Both the position numbers and the translations under genes were made by a program. The notes below the pieces were generated by a model. The model was not told the origin of the DNA, ran no database searches, and worked only from the letters and a program-made list of their open reading frames with translations. From Gracilariopsis chorda (Eukaryota > Rhodophyta > Florideophyceae > Gracilariales > Gracilariaceae), in the NCBI GenBank assembly GCA_003194525.1, contig NBIV01000011.1, positions 434,001 to 498,000 of the forward strand: 64,000 nucleotides of DNA, in the 5' to 3' direction. Shown piece by piece: positions 30,425 through 41,666 of the stretch. Within the stretch, counting starts at the first letter, position 1; every line of letters begins with the position of its first letter.

Positions 30425-33400
30425 TCAGTTCTTCCCCAGTACCATGGCAAGCAAAGCCATTCGCACATACATTCCATGCTCCATCTGCCTGAAGTAGACA
30501 GCCCGTGGATCGGAATCAACATCATTTGAGATTTCATTGACTCTCGGCAGAGGATGCATGATGATCATCTGTTCCTTTGCCCGAGTGAGGGTCTTTGGAG
30601 TAATCATGAAGGCATCCTTCACTCTCTCGTAGTCTTCCCAAGTTCCGAACCGCTCTTTCTGTATTCTTGTAACATAGAGCACATCTGTATCTCGGATGAC
30701 TTCGTCCGATAATTCCGTATGTTCATACTGTGGTATTCCTCGCTCGGACAGCTCTTCCAGAACCTCATGTGGCATCCGCAGCGACTCGGGAGAAACGTAA
30801 CGCAGCCGCACTGCATACAAGGCGAGCACGCGAGCTAAGGAATGCACTGTTCGTCCGTTTTTCAAGTCACCCACAAAAGTAATCGTAACATTATTCACAG
30901 TTCCGAGTTCCTCGCGAATGGTAAAGACGTCCAAAAGGGCCTGGGTAGGGTGCTCCCCAATGCCGTCACCTGCATTAATGATGGGCAACCGCGAGTGCGA
31001 CGCAGCCGCCTGGGCCGACCCTACTGCCGGATGTCGTAGCACTATTATGTCCGAATAGCATCCAAGAGTCTGAATCGTATCCTCGAGGCTTTCACCTTTC
31101 GCTACCGAAGAATTTCCTACGTTTTGAATATTCAGAACAGTTCCCCCCAAACGTTGCATAGCGGCCCGGAAAGAGCATGCCGTTCTTGTCGATGGTTCAT
31201 AAAACACAGAGGCCATAATTTTGCCTCTTAGAAGTTCATAATGTCCTACACGAGAAACCATTACCCTCATCTCCTGTGCTACTTCAAAAAGCTTGTGCAG
31301 TTCGTTTCGTGTAAATTGGGAAACAGACAGAATATGTCGACCAGCCCACCATCCGGGGCCATATCCGGGAAGTGCCTCTTTGAGACCTGGGTACGGAGTG
31401 CTAATGCCGATATCTCTCTTAGGAAGCATGGCTCCGTTTGTAATCTTCGAACCAAAACCGTTGACTAAGTCATCTTTGGCTCGATACAACTCAGTTTCTT
31501 CTGGGGCTGGAGAGATAAGAGGACTGCGAGATGGGATACTGGAGTATCCATTCCACATAGTATCTGAATCATTGGTCTTGAAACCCCTCGAAGGAATCGG
31601 ATGCTTCAGCCTTGTCGGTTCATCCTTTGAGTCATGAACCTTGTTCGAGAGAGACGTGTACGGAGCGCCCTCATTGGACCGCTCATTCGCACGGTGGCTC
31701 ACAGATTTCCCTTTGTAGGGAGACAAGCCGAGCCTTCTAATGGACGGACTCTTTTTCAGAAGTTGACTCTCAGCACGAGCCTCTTCTCCGGAACCTTTCT
31801 CTGCCCAGATCTTTCCATCTAGAAAGGCTACTTTTCCGTTGTTCACCACTCGTCGTACATAACCCCGACATGGGACGCCGGCTACGTCTGATGCGGCTGG
31901 GCCTTCCCATGACTGATCGATATCTATTTCAACAATGGATTCGTCCTCGGCTCGAGAAAGTCCTAAAATTCGACAAGGACCGTCGTACAATTTGGAGCGA
32001 ACCCACTCAAGATCAATCCGGCCACTAATGACCGAGTCGAAGAGCAACGGAACGATCAAAGACGATGGCCCAGTTATGGCATCAATAACATCAAGATTTT
32101 CCCACAGGGCTTCCTGATCTTGACGCGAAATCCGTCCACTGTTCTCGGTAGCGTATAGATCCAGGACGTTAACGTCACATGTAATACTCAAACCTGTATC
32201 CTTACTTGCTTGAATTAAACTGATATCTTCCTTCTTGGAAACGCCAGTAACATGCACCTCTCTTTTGCTGACAACCATAGCAAACAATAGCGCTGCTAGG
32301 GATCGCCCTGAGGCCGCAAGTACAATGGGGGAGTCTTGGGGCCATTGTGAAAGGTGATCCATCCAAAGGTCGACCCCACTGCTTTGTTTCAAATCTGCTT
32401 TCGTTGGCTGGATCTTCAATCCTCCAGATACTGCACCAAGTGGCGCAATGACGGCGGCATTGCCGGGTCTTGCGTTCGCGTACATCATGAAGTTGGACAA
32501 GGCATGGGAATCAGCTTCATTGAGCACTGCTTCGAAGTCTTCTGGGTTCTGACATTTTTCCTTGGAAAGACTGATACAGATCGTTGAGAAACCGCCCTCC
32601 AATGCTGAGCTCGTCAACCGTGTCACAATTTCTCCGACAGATGCATGACTGGGGACCTTTTGAAGTTCAATATCAACAGCGTTAACATGAATCAGCCCAG
32701 GCAAGGTTACCACACGCGACGAGTACCTGAAATCGTGAGAACCAAGGGGAATATCCTTGCCTGTAGACTTGAGAAAGCCGAGCACTTTCACAAAAAGTTT
32801 AGCACACTTGATGTTAGTCAAAAGCGGTACGCTGAAGTCGACGGCAGCTCGTCGAGATTTGTAGCCCGGAGATTCGAAGGATGCTAGGCGGCGGTACTTG
32901 TTGTTCGAAGGGATATTGATGAAGAATTCTACCCGTCCATCCCGGAGCATTCTCTCAATAGTGTTCTCAACCTCAGATTCGGTGTACTCATTCTTTTTCG
33001 ACCACACTGCAACTTCGGTTTGCACTCCATGTTCCTGGAAAAAGTCAGCCGTCCCAGGTGTCGCAATGATTTTGTACCCGAGTTCTTTCAAACGTCTAGC
33101 AGATGCCAAGAACTCAAGCTTTTCCTTATATGTTCCAATCGAAATTGCAATCGACTTTGATGGAAGATGGCGAGATGTAGCAATTAAGCCTTTCATATAA
33201 GCCTCCTCCCGTGAAACCCCAAAGCATGCTACTTCTCCAGTGGACGCCATCTCAACGCCTAGGATGGGGTCGGCGCCCAACAATCTCGTGAATGAAAACT
33301 GGGCGACTTTAACACCTACGAAAGGAATATTGTTGACGTCCACAGGATATGGAAGCACTGGCCTGCCAAGCATCACCTTTGTCGCGAGCTTGGCCATATC

Positions 33401-36400
33401 AAGACCAATCGTCTTGGACGTGAACGGGAAGGTACGAGAGGCTCGAAGGTTACACTCAATAACTTTGATCTCGTTATTCTTCGCAATGAATTGGATGTTC
33501 ATTGGTCCGGTCACGTTGAGGGCACGTGCAACTTTCGCTGTGGCTTCTTCGACCTTGCGAACAGTGATCTCATCCAAGTCCTGCGGAGGAAGCACCAATG
33601 TCGCATCACCGGAGTGGACCCCTGCATTTTCAACATGCTCGGAGACAACATGCATCACTAGGTCTCCCTTGTTTGCGACAGCATCAACTTCAATCTCCTT
33701 CGCCTCCAGAATAAACTTTGAAATAACCACTGGACAATCGTTTGAGACAGTTGCAGCCTCTGTCAGATAGGCTTCAAGATCCTCAGCTTTGTGAGCAACA
33801 TTCATGGCTGCACCGGACAAAACGTATGATGGACGGACCAGAACTGGATATCCCACGTCTGCGCAGAATGCCTTTGCGTCTGCCAACGATGATAGCTCCT
33901 TCCATTTTGGTTGATCTACGCCGTTCTTGTCACACATCCGAGAAAACTTGTATCTGTTCTCTGCATTGTCAATCATTTCCGGCGTCGTACCAAGAATACG
34001 AGCAGACTGACGATGCAGTCTCATTGCAATGTTATTTGCGATTTGTCCGCCCATGGACACTATAATGCCGGAGCTCTGCTCCACGTCGTATATATCCAAC
34101 ACGCGCTCAAACGATAACTCTTCAAAATAGAGACGATCACATTCATCATAGTCCGTACTTACGGTTTCCGGGTTGTAATTAATCATCACGGATCGAGCTC
34201 TTTGACTCCTTAAAGTTCGGATAGCGGAAACTGCGCAGCAGTCAAACTCTACAGAGGAACCGATACGGTACGCGCCGCAACCGAGGACAATAATGCCGTG
34301 CTCGTTGAAACTGACGTCGTCCTGCAGTCGGAACGTATCTGGTATTCCTTGTGCAATCAGTGAAGAAGAACTGGAAAGTGACCGAGTCAATGAGGAACTA
34401 CTGGATATCTTCTCAAAGAAAGATGGTGGTAACGACATCCCTGACCGCAGAGATGCCATGCATGAGTATGTGACATATAGGTAATTGGTCTTCGCAGGGA
34501 ACTCAGCGGCAACGGTATCGATCTGCTTCACACAGGGCCGAATGTCACTATTCAGTCGTTGTTTGCGAACTGCAAGCTCCGTGTCATCAAGCAATTTAGC
34601 GATCTGGCGATCGCTGAAGCCCAACTGTTTTGCGTTGATAAGCATGGCATCATCCACAGATGTTTGCTCACGTAGCTCTGTCTCGCAAGTCGAAATCCTG
34701 GCAAGCTTGTATAAGAACCACTTGTCAATGCTTGTGAGCTCATGAATCCTGTCCACACTGACTCCTTTCGCCAAACCATCTGCAATAGCAAGAAGACGGT
34801 CATCAGTAGGATTAGACAGCAGGTCTTCCGAATACTCCACTACACCTGACTCAAACCCTGACACATAGTTGTCTTTTGCCATACGAACGGCTTTCTGTAG
34901 AGTTTCCTCAAAAGTTCGGCCTATAGCCATCACCTCGCCAACGGATTTCATAGAACTTCCCAGGGATCTACTCACCCTCGTAAACTTTTTCAAGTCCCAT
35001 CTCGGGATCTTCACAACCAGATAATCAAGGGAAGGCTCAAAGCACGCCGAAGTTTCCTTCGTTATAGAGTTGCGAATGTCCGGAAGCGGAATGCCTAAGG
35101 AAAGCTGTGCTGCAACCAATGCAAGTGGATAACCAGTGGCCTTCGAGGCAAGTGCTGACGATCGACTAAGACGCGCGTTAACCTCGATGATACAATACTG
35201 CATGCTGTTCGGGTTAAGAGCGTACTGAATGTTACATTCACCCACCACGCCAAGATGCCTTACGGTGCGAATAGCAGCGTTTCTTAACATGTGATACTCC
35301 GCGTCACTAAGTGTCTGCGAAGGAGCAACGACAATAGAATCGCCCGTGTGAATGCCCAGCGGGTCGAAGTTCTCCATGTTGCACACGGTGATGCAATTGT
35401 CGTACGCATCTCTAACAACTTCATACTCGACTTCTTTCCATCCCTTCATGGATTTCTCAACCAGCACCTGTGAGCTCGACGTAAACGCACGAGACGCAAG
35501 AGCAGCAAGCTCGTCGCCATTGTCCGCAAACCCAGAGCCCAGACCGCCCAACGCAAAAGCCGCACGCAAAATAAGTGGATAGCCAACTTCCTCCGCCGCT
35601 TTAAGACATTGCTCAATGGTCTCACATGCGCGAGAATCGGCAAACGGTTCGCCGATCTCTTCCAGCCGTGCATTAAAGCGATCGCGGTCCTCAGTGTCAA
35701 GAATGGTTTCCACCGGTGTACCAAGAACTTGAATGTTGAGCTTCTCCAGTGCACCGCTCTTGTAAAGCTGGACGCCGCAGTTGAGCGCTGTTTGGCCACC
35801 AAAGGTCATGAGAATACCATCCGGGCGCTCGTTTTCCGCAACTTTGAGAACGTTGTCCGGGGTCACCGGCAGGTAGTACACCTTATCCGCCAAACCAGGT
35901 GAGGTTTGAACTGTGGCGATATTAGGGTTGATCAACACGGTGCGCACGGACTGGCTTTTGAGCGCCTTGATGGCCTGCGATCCTGAGTAATCAAATTCAC
36001 CAGCTTGTCCGATAGAAAGACCACCTGAACCAAGAACGATGACCTTCTTGATAGAGGAGCTAAGCGGAAAACGTTGCGGGACAGCGTTGTGTTGTCTATC
36101 TTTCCAGCGTTTTAAAGCAGCATGTACATCAAAGAGTGGGGTGGTGGTGCGGTTGGTCATGGATTCCTTGGCTGCTTTAATAAACACATCAAACAAGTAC
36201 TCTGTATCTTGCGGACCGGCGCAAGCCTCCGGGTGAAACTGTACAGAGAAGAAAGGAAGGGTTTTGTGCGCTATGCCCTCATTGGTTCCATCATTGGCGT
36301 TGACAAAAGTAGGAAACCAGCCAGCAGGCCACTTGTGGGAGGTATGGTCGACAGCGAAACCGTGATTCTGTGAGGTGATGTGACAACGGCCCGTGGCGAG

Positions 36401-37297
36401 CTCGACACAAGGCTGATTGTGTCCTCGATTGCCGTATTTAAGCTTATAGGTGCCAAATCCCGCAGCGCGAGCGAGCAATTGGTGGCCAAGACAAATACCG
36501 AAAATGGGACGATAAGGGTTGTCGTTCATGCAATCGCGGAGGTTGTGCACTGTGGTAGCGAGGGTTGCAGGATCGCCAGGACCGTTAGTGACAAACAAGG
36601 CGTCGTAGTCGGAGGTGTAAGAAGGCAAATTGGCATCCCAGGGTACGACGAGTAAGGAACGCGCGCGACGACGCAAAGCGCGCAACTGATTGTTCTTAAC
36701 GCCGCAGTCAACAACGAGGACGCGCGGGGCGTGCGGGCCGGCGTCGCCCGGAATGGAGCGTGCAACCGGGGTGGACACTTGAGCAACGAGATTACGAGCG
36801 TTCGGATCGGTGAGAAGGGGGAGCGGGGAGGATTGAGGGTTGATGAGAAGCCTTGCCAGCACGGTGCCCTTTTGGCGGATGATCTTGGTGAGATGCCTGG
36901 TGTCGACGCCGGTGATGGCGGGAACTTTCTCAGACACGAGCCAGTCGGAGAGGCTGTAGGCGGCGTTCCAGTGGGAGTACTGATGGGTGTATTCTGCTAC
37001 GACGAGGGCGGCGGGGTGGATACGGGTGGACTCTGAGTGGAGGGGGATGGAGGAGGAGTCCAGGGCAGACATGTCTGGGACGCCATAATTACCGACTATG
37101 GGATACGTAAGAACGAGAATCTGGGCGGCGTAGGAGGGGTCCGTGAGAGCCTCTGGGTAGCCAACCATACCAGTCTGAAAGACGGCCTCGCCAGCTGTGG
37201 AGGCGTCATGGGCGGCATAGCCGAAGGAATAGCCGGGAAAGACATGGCCAGTGTGGAGCTGGAGAAGAGCGGGGACAGGGGGAAGAAGCTGTCGCAT
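30425..37297 (-). CDS. CAD/URA2-type multienzyme: glutamine CPSase, dead DHOase-like domain, ATCase
   Basis: A 2290-residue fusion for the first steps of pyrimidine synthesis. In order: glutamine amidotransferase (about 1-380, nucleophile Cys269 in FGICLGHQ, later FHPE), two ATP-grasp CPSase halves (about 416-810 and 1000-1370), an MGS-type regulatory domain (about 1380-1500), a DHOase-like domain (about 1515-1860), a 120-residue basic linker, then ATCase (about 1985-2290; [20 protein letters not shown]). The DHOase HxH metal site is lost: after LPGLI the sequence is HVNAV (1537 on), so this domain should be inactive, as in fungal Ura2, and a separate DHOase is expected elsewhere. Start choice: ATG 37297 puts a 31-G run in the leader. 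An in-frame ATG at 37498 would add 67 residues with an Arg/Ser-rich, transit-peptide-like beginning and poly-Pro. Confidence 0.95.
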   Translation of the reverse strand: MRQLLPPVPALLQLHTGHVFPGYSFGYAAHDASTAGEAVFQTGMVGYPEALTDPSYAAQILVLTYPIVGNYGVPDMSALDSSSIPLHSESTRIHPAALVVAEYTHQYSHWNAAYSLSDWLVSEKVPAITGVDTRHLTKIIRQKGTVLARLLINPQSSPLPLLTDPNARNLVAQVSTPVARSIPGDAGPHAPRVLVVDCGVKNNQLRALRRRARSLLVVPWDANLPSYTSDYDALFVTNGPGDPATLATTVHNLRDCMNDNPYRPIFGICLGHQLLARAAGFGTYKLKYGNRGHNQPCVELATGRCHITSQNHGFAVDHTSHKWPAGWFPTFVNANDGTNEGIAHKTLPFFSVQFHPEACAGPQDTEYLFDVFIKAAKESMTNRTTTPLFDVHAALKRWKDRQHNAVPQRFPLSSSIKKVIVLGSGGLSIGQAGEFDYSGSQAIKALKSQSVRTVLINPNIATVQTSPGLADKVYYLPVTPDNVLKVAENERPDGILMTFGGQTALNCGVQLYKSGALEKLNIQVLGTPVETILDTEDRDRFNARLEEIGEPFADSRACETIEQCLKAAEEVGYPLILRAAFALGGLGSGFADNGDELAALASRAFTSSSQVLVEKSMKGWKEVEYEVVRDAYDNCITVCNMENFDPLGIHTGDSIVVAPSQTLSDAEYHMLRNAAIRTVRHLGVVGECNIQYALNPNSMQYCIIEVNARLSRSSALASKATGYPLALVAAQLSLGIPLPDIRNSITKETSACFEPSLDYLVVKIPRWDLKKFTRVSRSLGSSMKSVGEVMAIGRTFEETLQKAVRMAKDNYVSGFESGVVEYSEDLLSNPTDDRLLAIADGLAKGVSVDRIHELTSIDKWFLYKLARISTCETELREQTSVDDAMLINAKQLGFSDRQIAKLLDDTELAVRKQRLNSDIRPCVKQIDTVAAEFPAKTNYLYVTYSCMASLRSGMSLPPSFFEKISSSSSLTRSLSSSSSLIAQGIPDTFRLQDDVSFNEHGIIVLGCGAYRIGSSVEFDCCAVSAIRTLRSQRARSVMINYNPETVSTDYDECDRLYFEELSFERVLDIYDVEQSSGIIVSMGGQIANNIAMRLHRQSARILGTTPEMIDNAENRYKFSRMCDKNGVDQPKWKELSSLADAKAFCADVGYPVLVRPSYVLSGAAMNVAHKAEDLEAYLTEAATVSNDCPVVISKFILEAKEIEVDAVANKGDLVMHVVSEHVENAGVHSGDATLVLPPQDLDEITVRKVEEATAKVARALNVTGPMNIQFIAKNNEIKVIECNLRASRTFPFTSKTIGLDMAKLATKVMLGRPVLPYPVDVNNIPFVGVKVAQFSFTRLLGADPILGVEMASTGEVACFGVSREEAYMKGLIATSRHLPSKSIAISIGTYKEKLEFLASARRLKELGYKIIATPGTADFFQEHGVQTEVAVWSKKNEYTESEVENTIERMLRDGRVEFFINIPSNNKYRRLASFESPGYKSRRAAVDFSVPLLTNIKCAKLFVKVLGFLKSTGKDIPLGSHDFRYSSRVVTLPGLIHVNAVDIELQKVPSHASVGEIVTRLTSSALEGGFSTICISLSKEKCQNPEDFEAVLNEADSHALSNFMMYANARPGNAAVIAPLGAVSGGLKIQPTKADLKQSSGVDLWMDHLSQWPQDSPIVLAASGRSLAALLFAMVVSKREVHVTGVSKKEDISLIQASKDTGLSITCDVNVLDLYATENSGRISRQDQEALWENLDVIDAITGPSSLIVPLLFDSVISGRIDLEWVRSKLYDGPCRILGLSRAEDESIVEIDIDQSWEGPAASDVAGVPCRGYVRRVVNNGKVAFLDGKIWAEKGSGEEARAESQLLKKSPSIRRLGLSPYKGKSVSHRANERSNEGAPYTSLSNKVHDSKDEPTRLKHPIPSRGFKTNDSDTMWNGYSSIPSRSPLISPAPEETELYRAKDDLVNGFGSKITNGAMLPKRDIGISTPYPGLKEALPGYGPGWWAGRHILSVSQFTRNELHKLFEVAQEMRVMVSRVGHYELLRGKIMASVFYEPSTRTACSFRAAMQRLGGTVLNIQNVGNSSVAKGESLEDTIQTLGCYSDIIVLRHPAVGSAQAAASHSRLPIINAGDGIGEHPTQALLDVFTIREELGTVNNVTITFVGDLKNGRTVHSLARVLALYAVRLRYVSPESLRMPHEVLEELSERGIPQYEHTELSDEVIRDTDVLYVTRIQKERFGTWEDYERVKDAFMITPKTLTRAKEQMIIMHPLPRVNEISNDVDSDPRAVYFRQMEHGMYVRMALLAMVLGKN

Positions 37298-37317
37298 GGC
37301 GCGGGCGATGAGGGGGT

Positions 37318-37349
<32 letters not shown>

Positions 37350-38279
37350 TGGGGGGGGAAGAGGGGAGGGGGGTGAGGAGGGAAGGGAAGGCGGATAGAA
37401 CGGCGGGTGGAAAGGGGGCGGAGAGGCGAAGTGATGAAGCGAAAGCGCAGCTCCGCGTCGGCGACGAGCACACGGGCGATCTGGCGCGTGGCGCGCATGG
37501 TGCGTAGGGGGGGGGCGGGCGCGGGGGGTAAGGCGGCACGTGCGGCGGCTGGACAGCGCGCGCACGACGCTTACAGCGGGGCGTCGCCGTGGGGCCGAAC
37601 GGTGCATCACGCGCGCAATTTGGGGGCGGTGAACGCGGACACGGGGACGCGTGTGGGCGCTGTGCGGCCAAACGGCGCTGTCAGGCACGCGCTGCGCCCG
37701 CGTGGCCTTACCTGTGTCTGACACCCCCGGCGTCCATCGAATGACGCCTCCAACAACACTATTGCTGCCAGCCGCTTCGACCGCTCCCACAACCGCAGCC
37801 CCCACCGCATCGCTCCCCCCCCCCGTCTCCCACCCAATACCCCTCTCAACCCGCCCACTCGCCGCCTCCGCCCCCCCCCCCCCCCCCCCCAGCACCACAC
37901 CCAACCCCCACCTCCACGCATACCCTCTACTCCCTCCGACCCCCCCTCCCTATCGCCTCTTCCCCCCCCCCCCACTCCCCCCTCCTCCCCCTCCGTGCCA
38001 CCGCGCACTCCCCTCCTTCTCCCCCCCCCCCCCTTCCCTCCAACCTCCCTTTTCTTCTTCTCCAAAAACAAAATTTACCGTCTTCCCCTTTCCAACATAT
38101 ATTACCAAAACTTCTTCCCCCTACTCTTCCCCGCCTCCCCTCCTTTCTTCCACCCATTCGCTCCCTTCTCTACTTCTTTTCTATCAAAGAGAAAACAGTC
38201 ACCCCTCCTTACTCTCCTTCCCCTCCCTTCCCATCCCCTCCTCCCCTCCCTCCCTCCCCTCCCCCCCCCCCCACCTCCA
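37298..38279. promoter_or_regulatory. Divergent, homopolymer-rich promoter region (CAD-like / RRM gene)
   Basis: The region between two head-to-head genes is extremely C-rich on the coding strand of each side. It has 31 consecutive G at 37318-37348 (C on the CAD strand), 20 C at 37871-37890, 12 C at 37962-37973 and further C and CT runs to 38271. These runs can form G-quadruplex or triplex structures. Long open frames through here come from the biased composition only. Confidence 0.6.
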
Positions 38280-39711
38280 ATGGCCACCCTCCATCCACCC
38301 CAAGTGGATGGTACACCCACCCCAGATCAAGACCCCCCCGAGAAATGGACTCCCCGCGATGCCCCTCCCGACGCCCCAGTAAACCCAGACGACTACCCCA
38401 ACATCGACAACGACCCAGAATCATCCAAACAACCTCCCGAACAACCCAAACCTTCTAACCCACAAACCCCCGACCCGCCCAACGTACCTTCCGCTCTCTA
38501 CGAACAACAGCAGCGCGCCTTCCACGATCAGCAACATCAATACTCACAACGTCCTGTCCCACCTTCCAACCCCCCCGCCCAGCAACAACCTTCCTCCTCC
38601 TCTTCCGCAGGATGCAAGATCTTTGTGGGCGGTCTCTCCTGGGAGACCGACGAACAGTCCTTGCGCGCCTACTTTGAGCAGATAGGAACCGTCCTTGACT
38701 GCGTCATCATGCGCGATCGTCACACGGGCCATCCACGCGGTTTCGGATTCGTTACCTTTGCCGACGAGGACGCTGCCACCGCCGCCGCCTCCCGCCGCCA
38801 CGATTTGGACGGCCGTCAGGTGGAAGCCAAGCGCGCTGTTCCGAGGAGTGAGGGTTCGTCTGCCTCCACCGCCCCCGGTCACAATCCCTCCTTCCCCGCC
38901 GCTCCACGCGGTCAACGCTACAATGACGCCCCCGGCGCTCCGCCGCACCGCGCTCACCACACCACCAAGTGTAAGGTCTTTGTAGGTGGTTTGCCTTCCG
39001 GATGTGGCGGTGAGGAGTTTCGCGCCTACTTTTCGCAGTTTGGTGAGGTAATCGACGCTCAGGTCATGATCGATCATAATACTGGAAACTCTAGAGGCTT
39101 TGGATTTGTCACCTTTGCGAATGAGGCCACCGTAAACGCTGTCGTCGGTCCAGGCAAGTCCAATACGGACCATGAAATTATGGGCAAGTGTGTCGAAGTC
39201 AAACGAGCAGAGCCCAAGGGCGTGTCGCAAGATAGAAGACATAATCGAGATAGCTACAATCAAGGAGCTGGTAGAGCTGGCGCTAGCGCCTCACAGAATG
39301 ATGGACTGCCACACTCTGGCGCTAACGGTAGCGGTGCTAATGCAGCCGCTGCCGCCGCTGCAGCATACTACAGCAACTATCCTGCTTCGCTTGCAGAGCA
39401 GTATGGCGCTTATTATAACAGCCCCCAGTGGCAGCAGTACTATGCCGCCATGGGCTACAACTTCAACTTCCCGCAGAGTTATAATCCGTACCAGCAGTAT
39501 TTGCAAGCCTATATGAACACACAAGCTTCGGCAAATGGCACAGGTGGTAGTGCGGCTATGCCCGCCAATGCCGCTTCGCCAAACGCTCCGGGCGCCGGAG
39601 GTAAGCTTTCATGTACACTATTATTAGCGAGCGAACGCATCTGTCGTCGGCTTGAAACAAGTTTTTGTTTGTTTTTATACCAGTGTCTTTCCCAAACTTC
39701 TTTACTTGGTT

Positions 39712-39744
<33 letters not shown>

Positions 39745-40158
39745 CACTGTGTTTTAACTTGTTTTTTTTTTTTGTGCCTTGTAACTCAGAGATGCTGCGC
39801 AAGGTGATGCACGCTGTTGCAGTGTACATTGCTCTTGTCGCTCTTATTTGTTTGCGGCGTACTAACCAAGTGTGTATTTTGCTTTGTGAACTCTTGTACT
39901 TATGATTGCGTATTCGGACTCTTGTTTGTATACTGCGGTGTTCGTGTCTCGATTTTGAAATGACTGTTTGTCCTGAGTATAGGATTCGACAACTCCCACG
40001 TGCCAGCACGATATCGCGGTGGCGGCGGTGGACATGGTGGCGACATGGGTCATGGTGGCCCGCAAAACGGACATGGACATGGTTCAAACAATAGCGGAGG
40101 AGGCCCAGGTTCGAGGCGCTCCTCACGGCGAGATGATCGATATCACCCGTACCGTTAG
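38280..40158 (+). CDS. Two-RRM hnRNP A/B- or Musashi-like RNA-binding protein (one intron)
   Basis: A 498-residue nuclear/cytoplasmic mRNA-binding protein. Exon 1 is 38280-39600 and exon 2 is 39983-40158. The 382-nt intron runs from GTAAGC to a TATAG acceptor, and joining restores GAGG/FDNSHVPARYRGGG. RRM1 (about 110-185) has RNP2 CKIFVGGL and RNP1 RGFGFVTF. RRM2 (about 230-305) has CKVFVGGL and RGFGFVTF. The N-terminal 110 residues are Pro/Gln-rich. The C-terminus is Ala/Tyr/Asn-rich, and exon 2 supplies a Gly/His/Arg-rich tail ending RRSSRRDDRYHPYR. Reading through the intron instead gives a non-conserved tail, which supports splicing. The intron contains a (GA)n run at 39719-39743. Confidence 0.92.
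39719..39743. repeat. (GA)n microsatellite within the RRM-gene intron
   Basis: About 12 GA dinucleotides in a row inside the 382-nt intron. Confidence 0.9.
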
Positions 40159-40478
40159 TTCGGAGAAAGAGGTTATGTTTTTATCAGCTTAGATGGTATG
40201 TGTTAAAAACAAAGGTGTTTGACGGTGCCAAGAGTTGATTGGGCGTGTTGTCAGTCGCTGCTCGCATAGTGTTCGCCGCTATGCGCGAAGCGCAACAGGC
40301 AGCACTGAGAGTGCGGCCAGCACTCCTTGATTTTTGTTGATTAGGTATACACGACGGTACACCCTAGTAGGTTTATTTGTTAGTTAGTTTGGTGTAGGCT
40401 TCTACCTAGGGTAACTGCTAACCCTTTACCTGTAGGTGAACATGGTTTAGTTTCTAGGGCTTGCCAAACGGTGCCAAG
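40159..40478. other. Convergent intergenic region
   Basis: 320 bp between two 3' ends. It carries a dense cluster of TACCC/GGTA and CTTCTACC motifs at 40345-40440. Confidence 0.5.
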
Positions 40479-41288
40479 TTACAATGGAATGGTAGTAAAC
40501 GAGTCCGGTCGGGTCTTGTCGTGTGATGGACGATCGCGATATAGGCGTAAGGAGATATGCCAGCCACTCACTTTTTGCGCCGCAAGAATAATTGAGGTGA
40601 GGAAGGCGGTTGTGCCAACGTATTCCAACAGCGCCATGTACACGAAACGCGGGTCCTTGTTTGGAATTAAAGCGAATGGAATTCGTAGGCGAAGTGATAT
40701 CCATAACATCGCAAACGACACGATGACGATGAGCTGGACGAGAGCGCATAAATAGGCCAGACGCGGTTTTCGACGACCTTGAACGTGACTCATTACAGCT
40801 ACGCATACACTCCACGTGCCGGCGCTCAGCGCAAACAGTGCGGCGAACACATGGTGCGGGATCCAGAATCCTGGCACGGATGTGAAGAGCGCTAGGAAGA
40901 GAGAGAGCAGAATTCCGGACAGCAAGGACAATCGCGGGAGGAAGTTCTGCAGCGGTGGGAGATGACGCGATAAGGGGTGATCGATTTGGGTGGACGGGAG
41001 GCTGTGCGAATAGTGTAGATAGATGGCGGCAACTAGGGGCAGGAAGAGGGCGGCTGAGATGGCCATGCCACCGCTGAGAATGAAGCGTTCGGGATCGCGG
41101 AGACCGGCATCGCTGAGGTAGGGATACGGATGGATGCGGAAGCGTTTGGGGTAGAATTGAGTTAGAAGCAGCGAGGCTACGATGGTTGGGGCGGAGAGGA
41201 AGACGGTGTATCGGGCGAGCTGTGCAGGATGTAGCTTGAGCGCGAGGCCGGAGTGGCGGACAGAGGCGGCACAACTCAAAGACGTCAT
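40479..41288 (-). CDS. Frag1/DRAM/Sfk1-family six-helix membrane protein
   Basis: A 269-residue protein with six hydrophobic segments (about 26-44, 72-92, 117-138, 144-164, 176-197, 216-236). The first loop has the family-type sequence YPYLSDAGLRDPERFILSGG, matching the 'P.iSd.g...PE..if' pattern of Frag1/DRAM/Sfk1 proteins (PGAP2, DRAM and Sfk1 relatives). Members act in lipid handling, GPI-anchor remodelling or autophagy. Which of these applies here cannot be told. A TATA-like TATAAAG lies about 75 nt upstream of the ATG on the minus strand (41358-41368). Confidence 0.75.
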   Translation of the reverse strand: MTSLSCAASVRHSGLALKLHPAQLARYTVFLSAPTIVASLLLTQFYPKRFRIHPYPYLSDAGLRDPERFILSGGMAISAALFLPLVAAIYLHYSHSLPSTQIDHPLSRHLPPLQNFLPRLSLLSGILLSLFLALFTSVPGFWIPHHVFAALFALSAGTWSVCVAVMSHVQGRRKPRLAYLCALVQLIVIVSFAMLWISLRLRIPFALIPNKDPRFVYMALLEYVGTTAFLTSIILAAQKVSGWHISLRLYRDRPSHDKTRPDSFTTIPL

Positions 41289-41666
41289 TGGAAGAAATGG
41301 AGGCGGAGGGGGAAGGTGGAACGGTATTTCACAGACGGTAAATTAGCCGTCCCTTCACCCTTTATATCTACAGGAGCGGGATGAGCAATGGTGGCGGGAC
41401 ACGATGTGATGCATGCTCTCTGTCAAGCAAATCAGCTTGCATAGCGCCATAACCTGTACCCGAAGAGTATCCCTTTACCAAGTACCTTCTCAGTATCCTT
41501 CTACAGCAAGAGAGAGGAGAGGAGCATCAAACGCTCGAAACGTGGCACAAGGACACCTCATACCAGTACTATGGCTCCAGAGGCAGGGGTAATACAACAA
41601 TTGATAATACATCTTTATAATCAGCACGACGCTTGCAAGTATGTGTCTCAACAAAGCTCGGACAAG
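41289..41666. other. Intergenic region between two minus-strand genes
   Basis: Includes the TATA-like element of the upstream gene and a TACCC/CTTCTAC motif cluster at 41457-41510. Confidence 0.45.

Noticed and set aside
37499-38279. Several long Pro/Gly-rich open frames in the divergent promoter region
   Set aside because: They arise from C and G homopolymers; no domain, and they conflict with leaders of both flanking genes.
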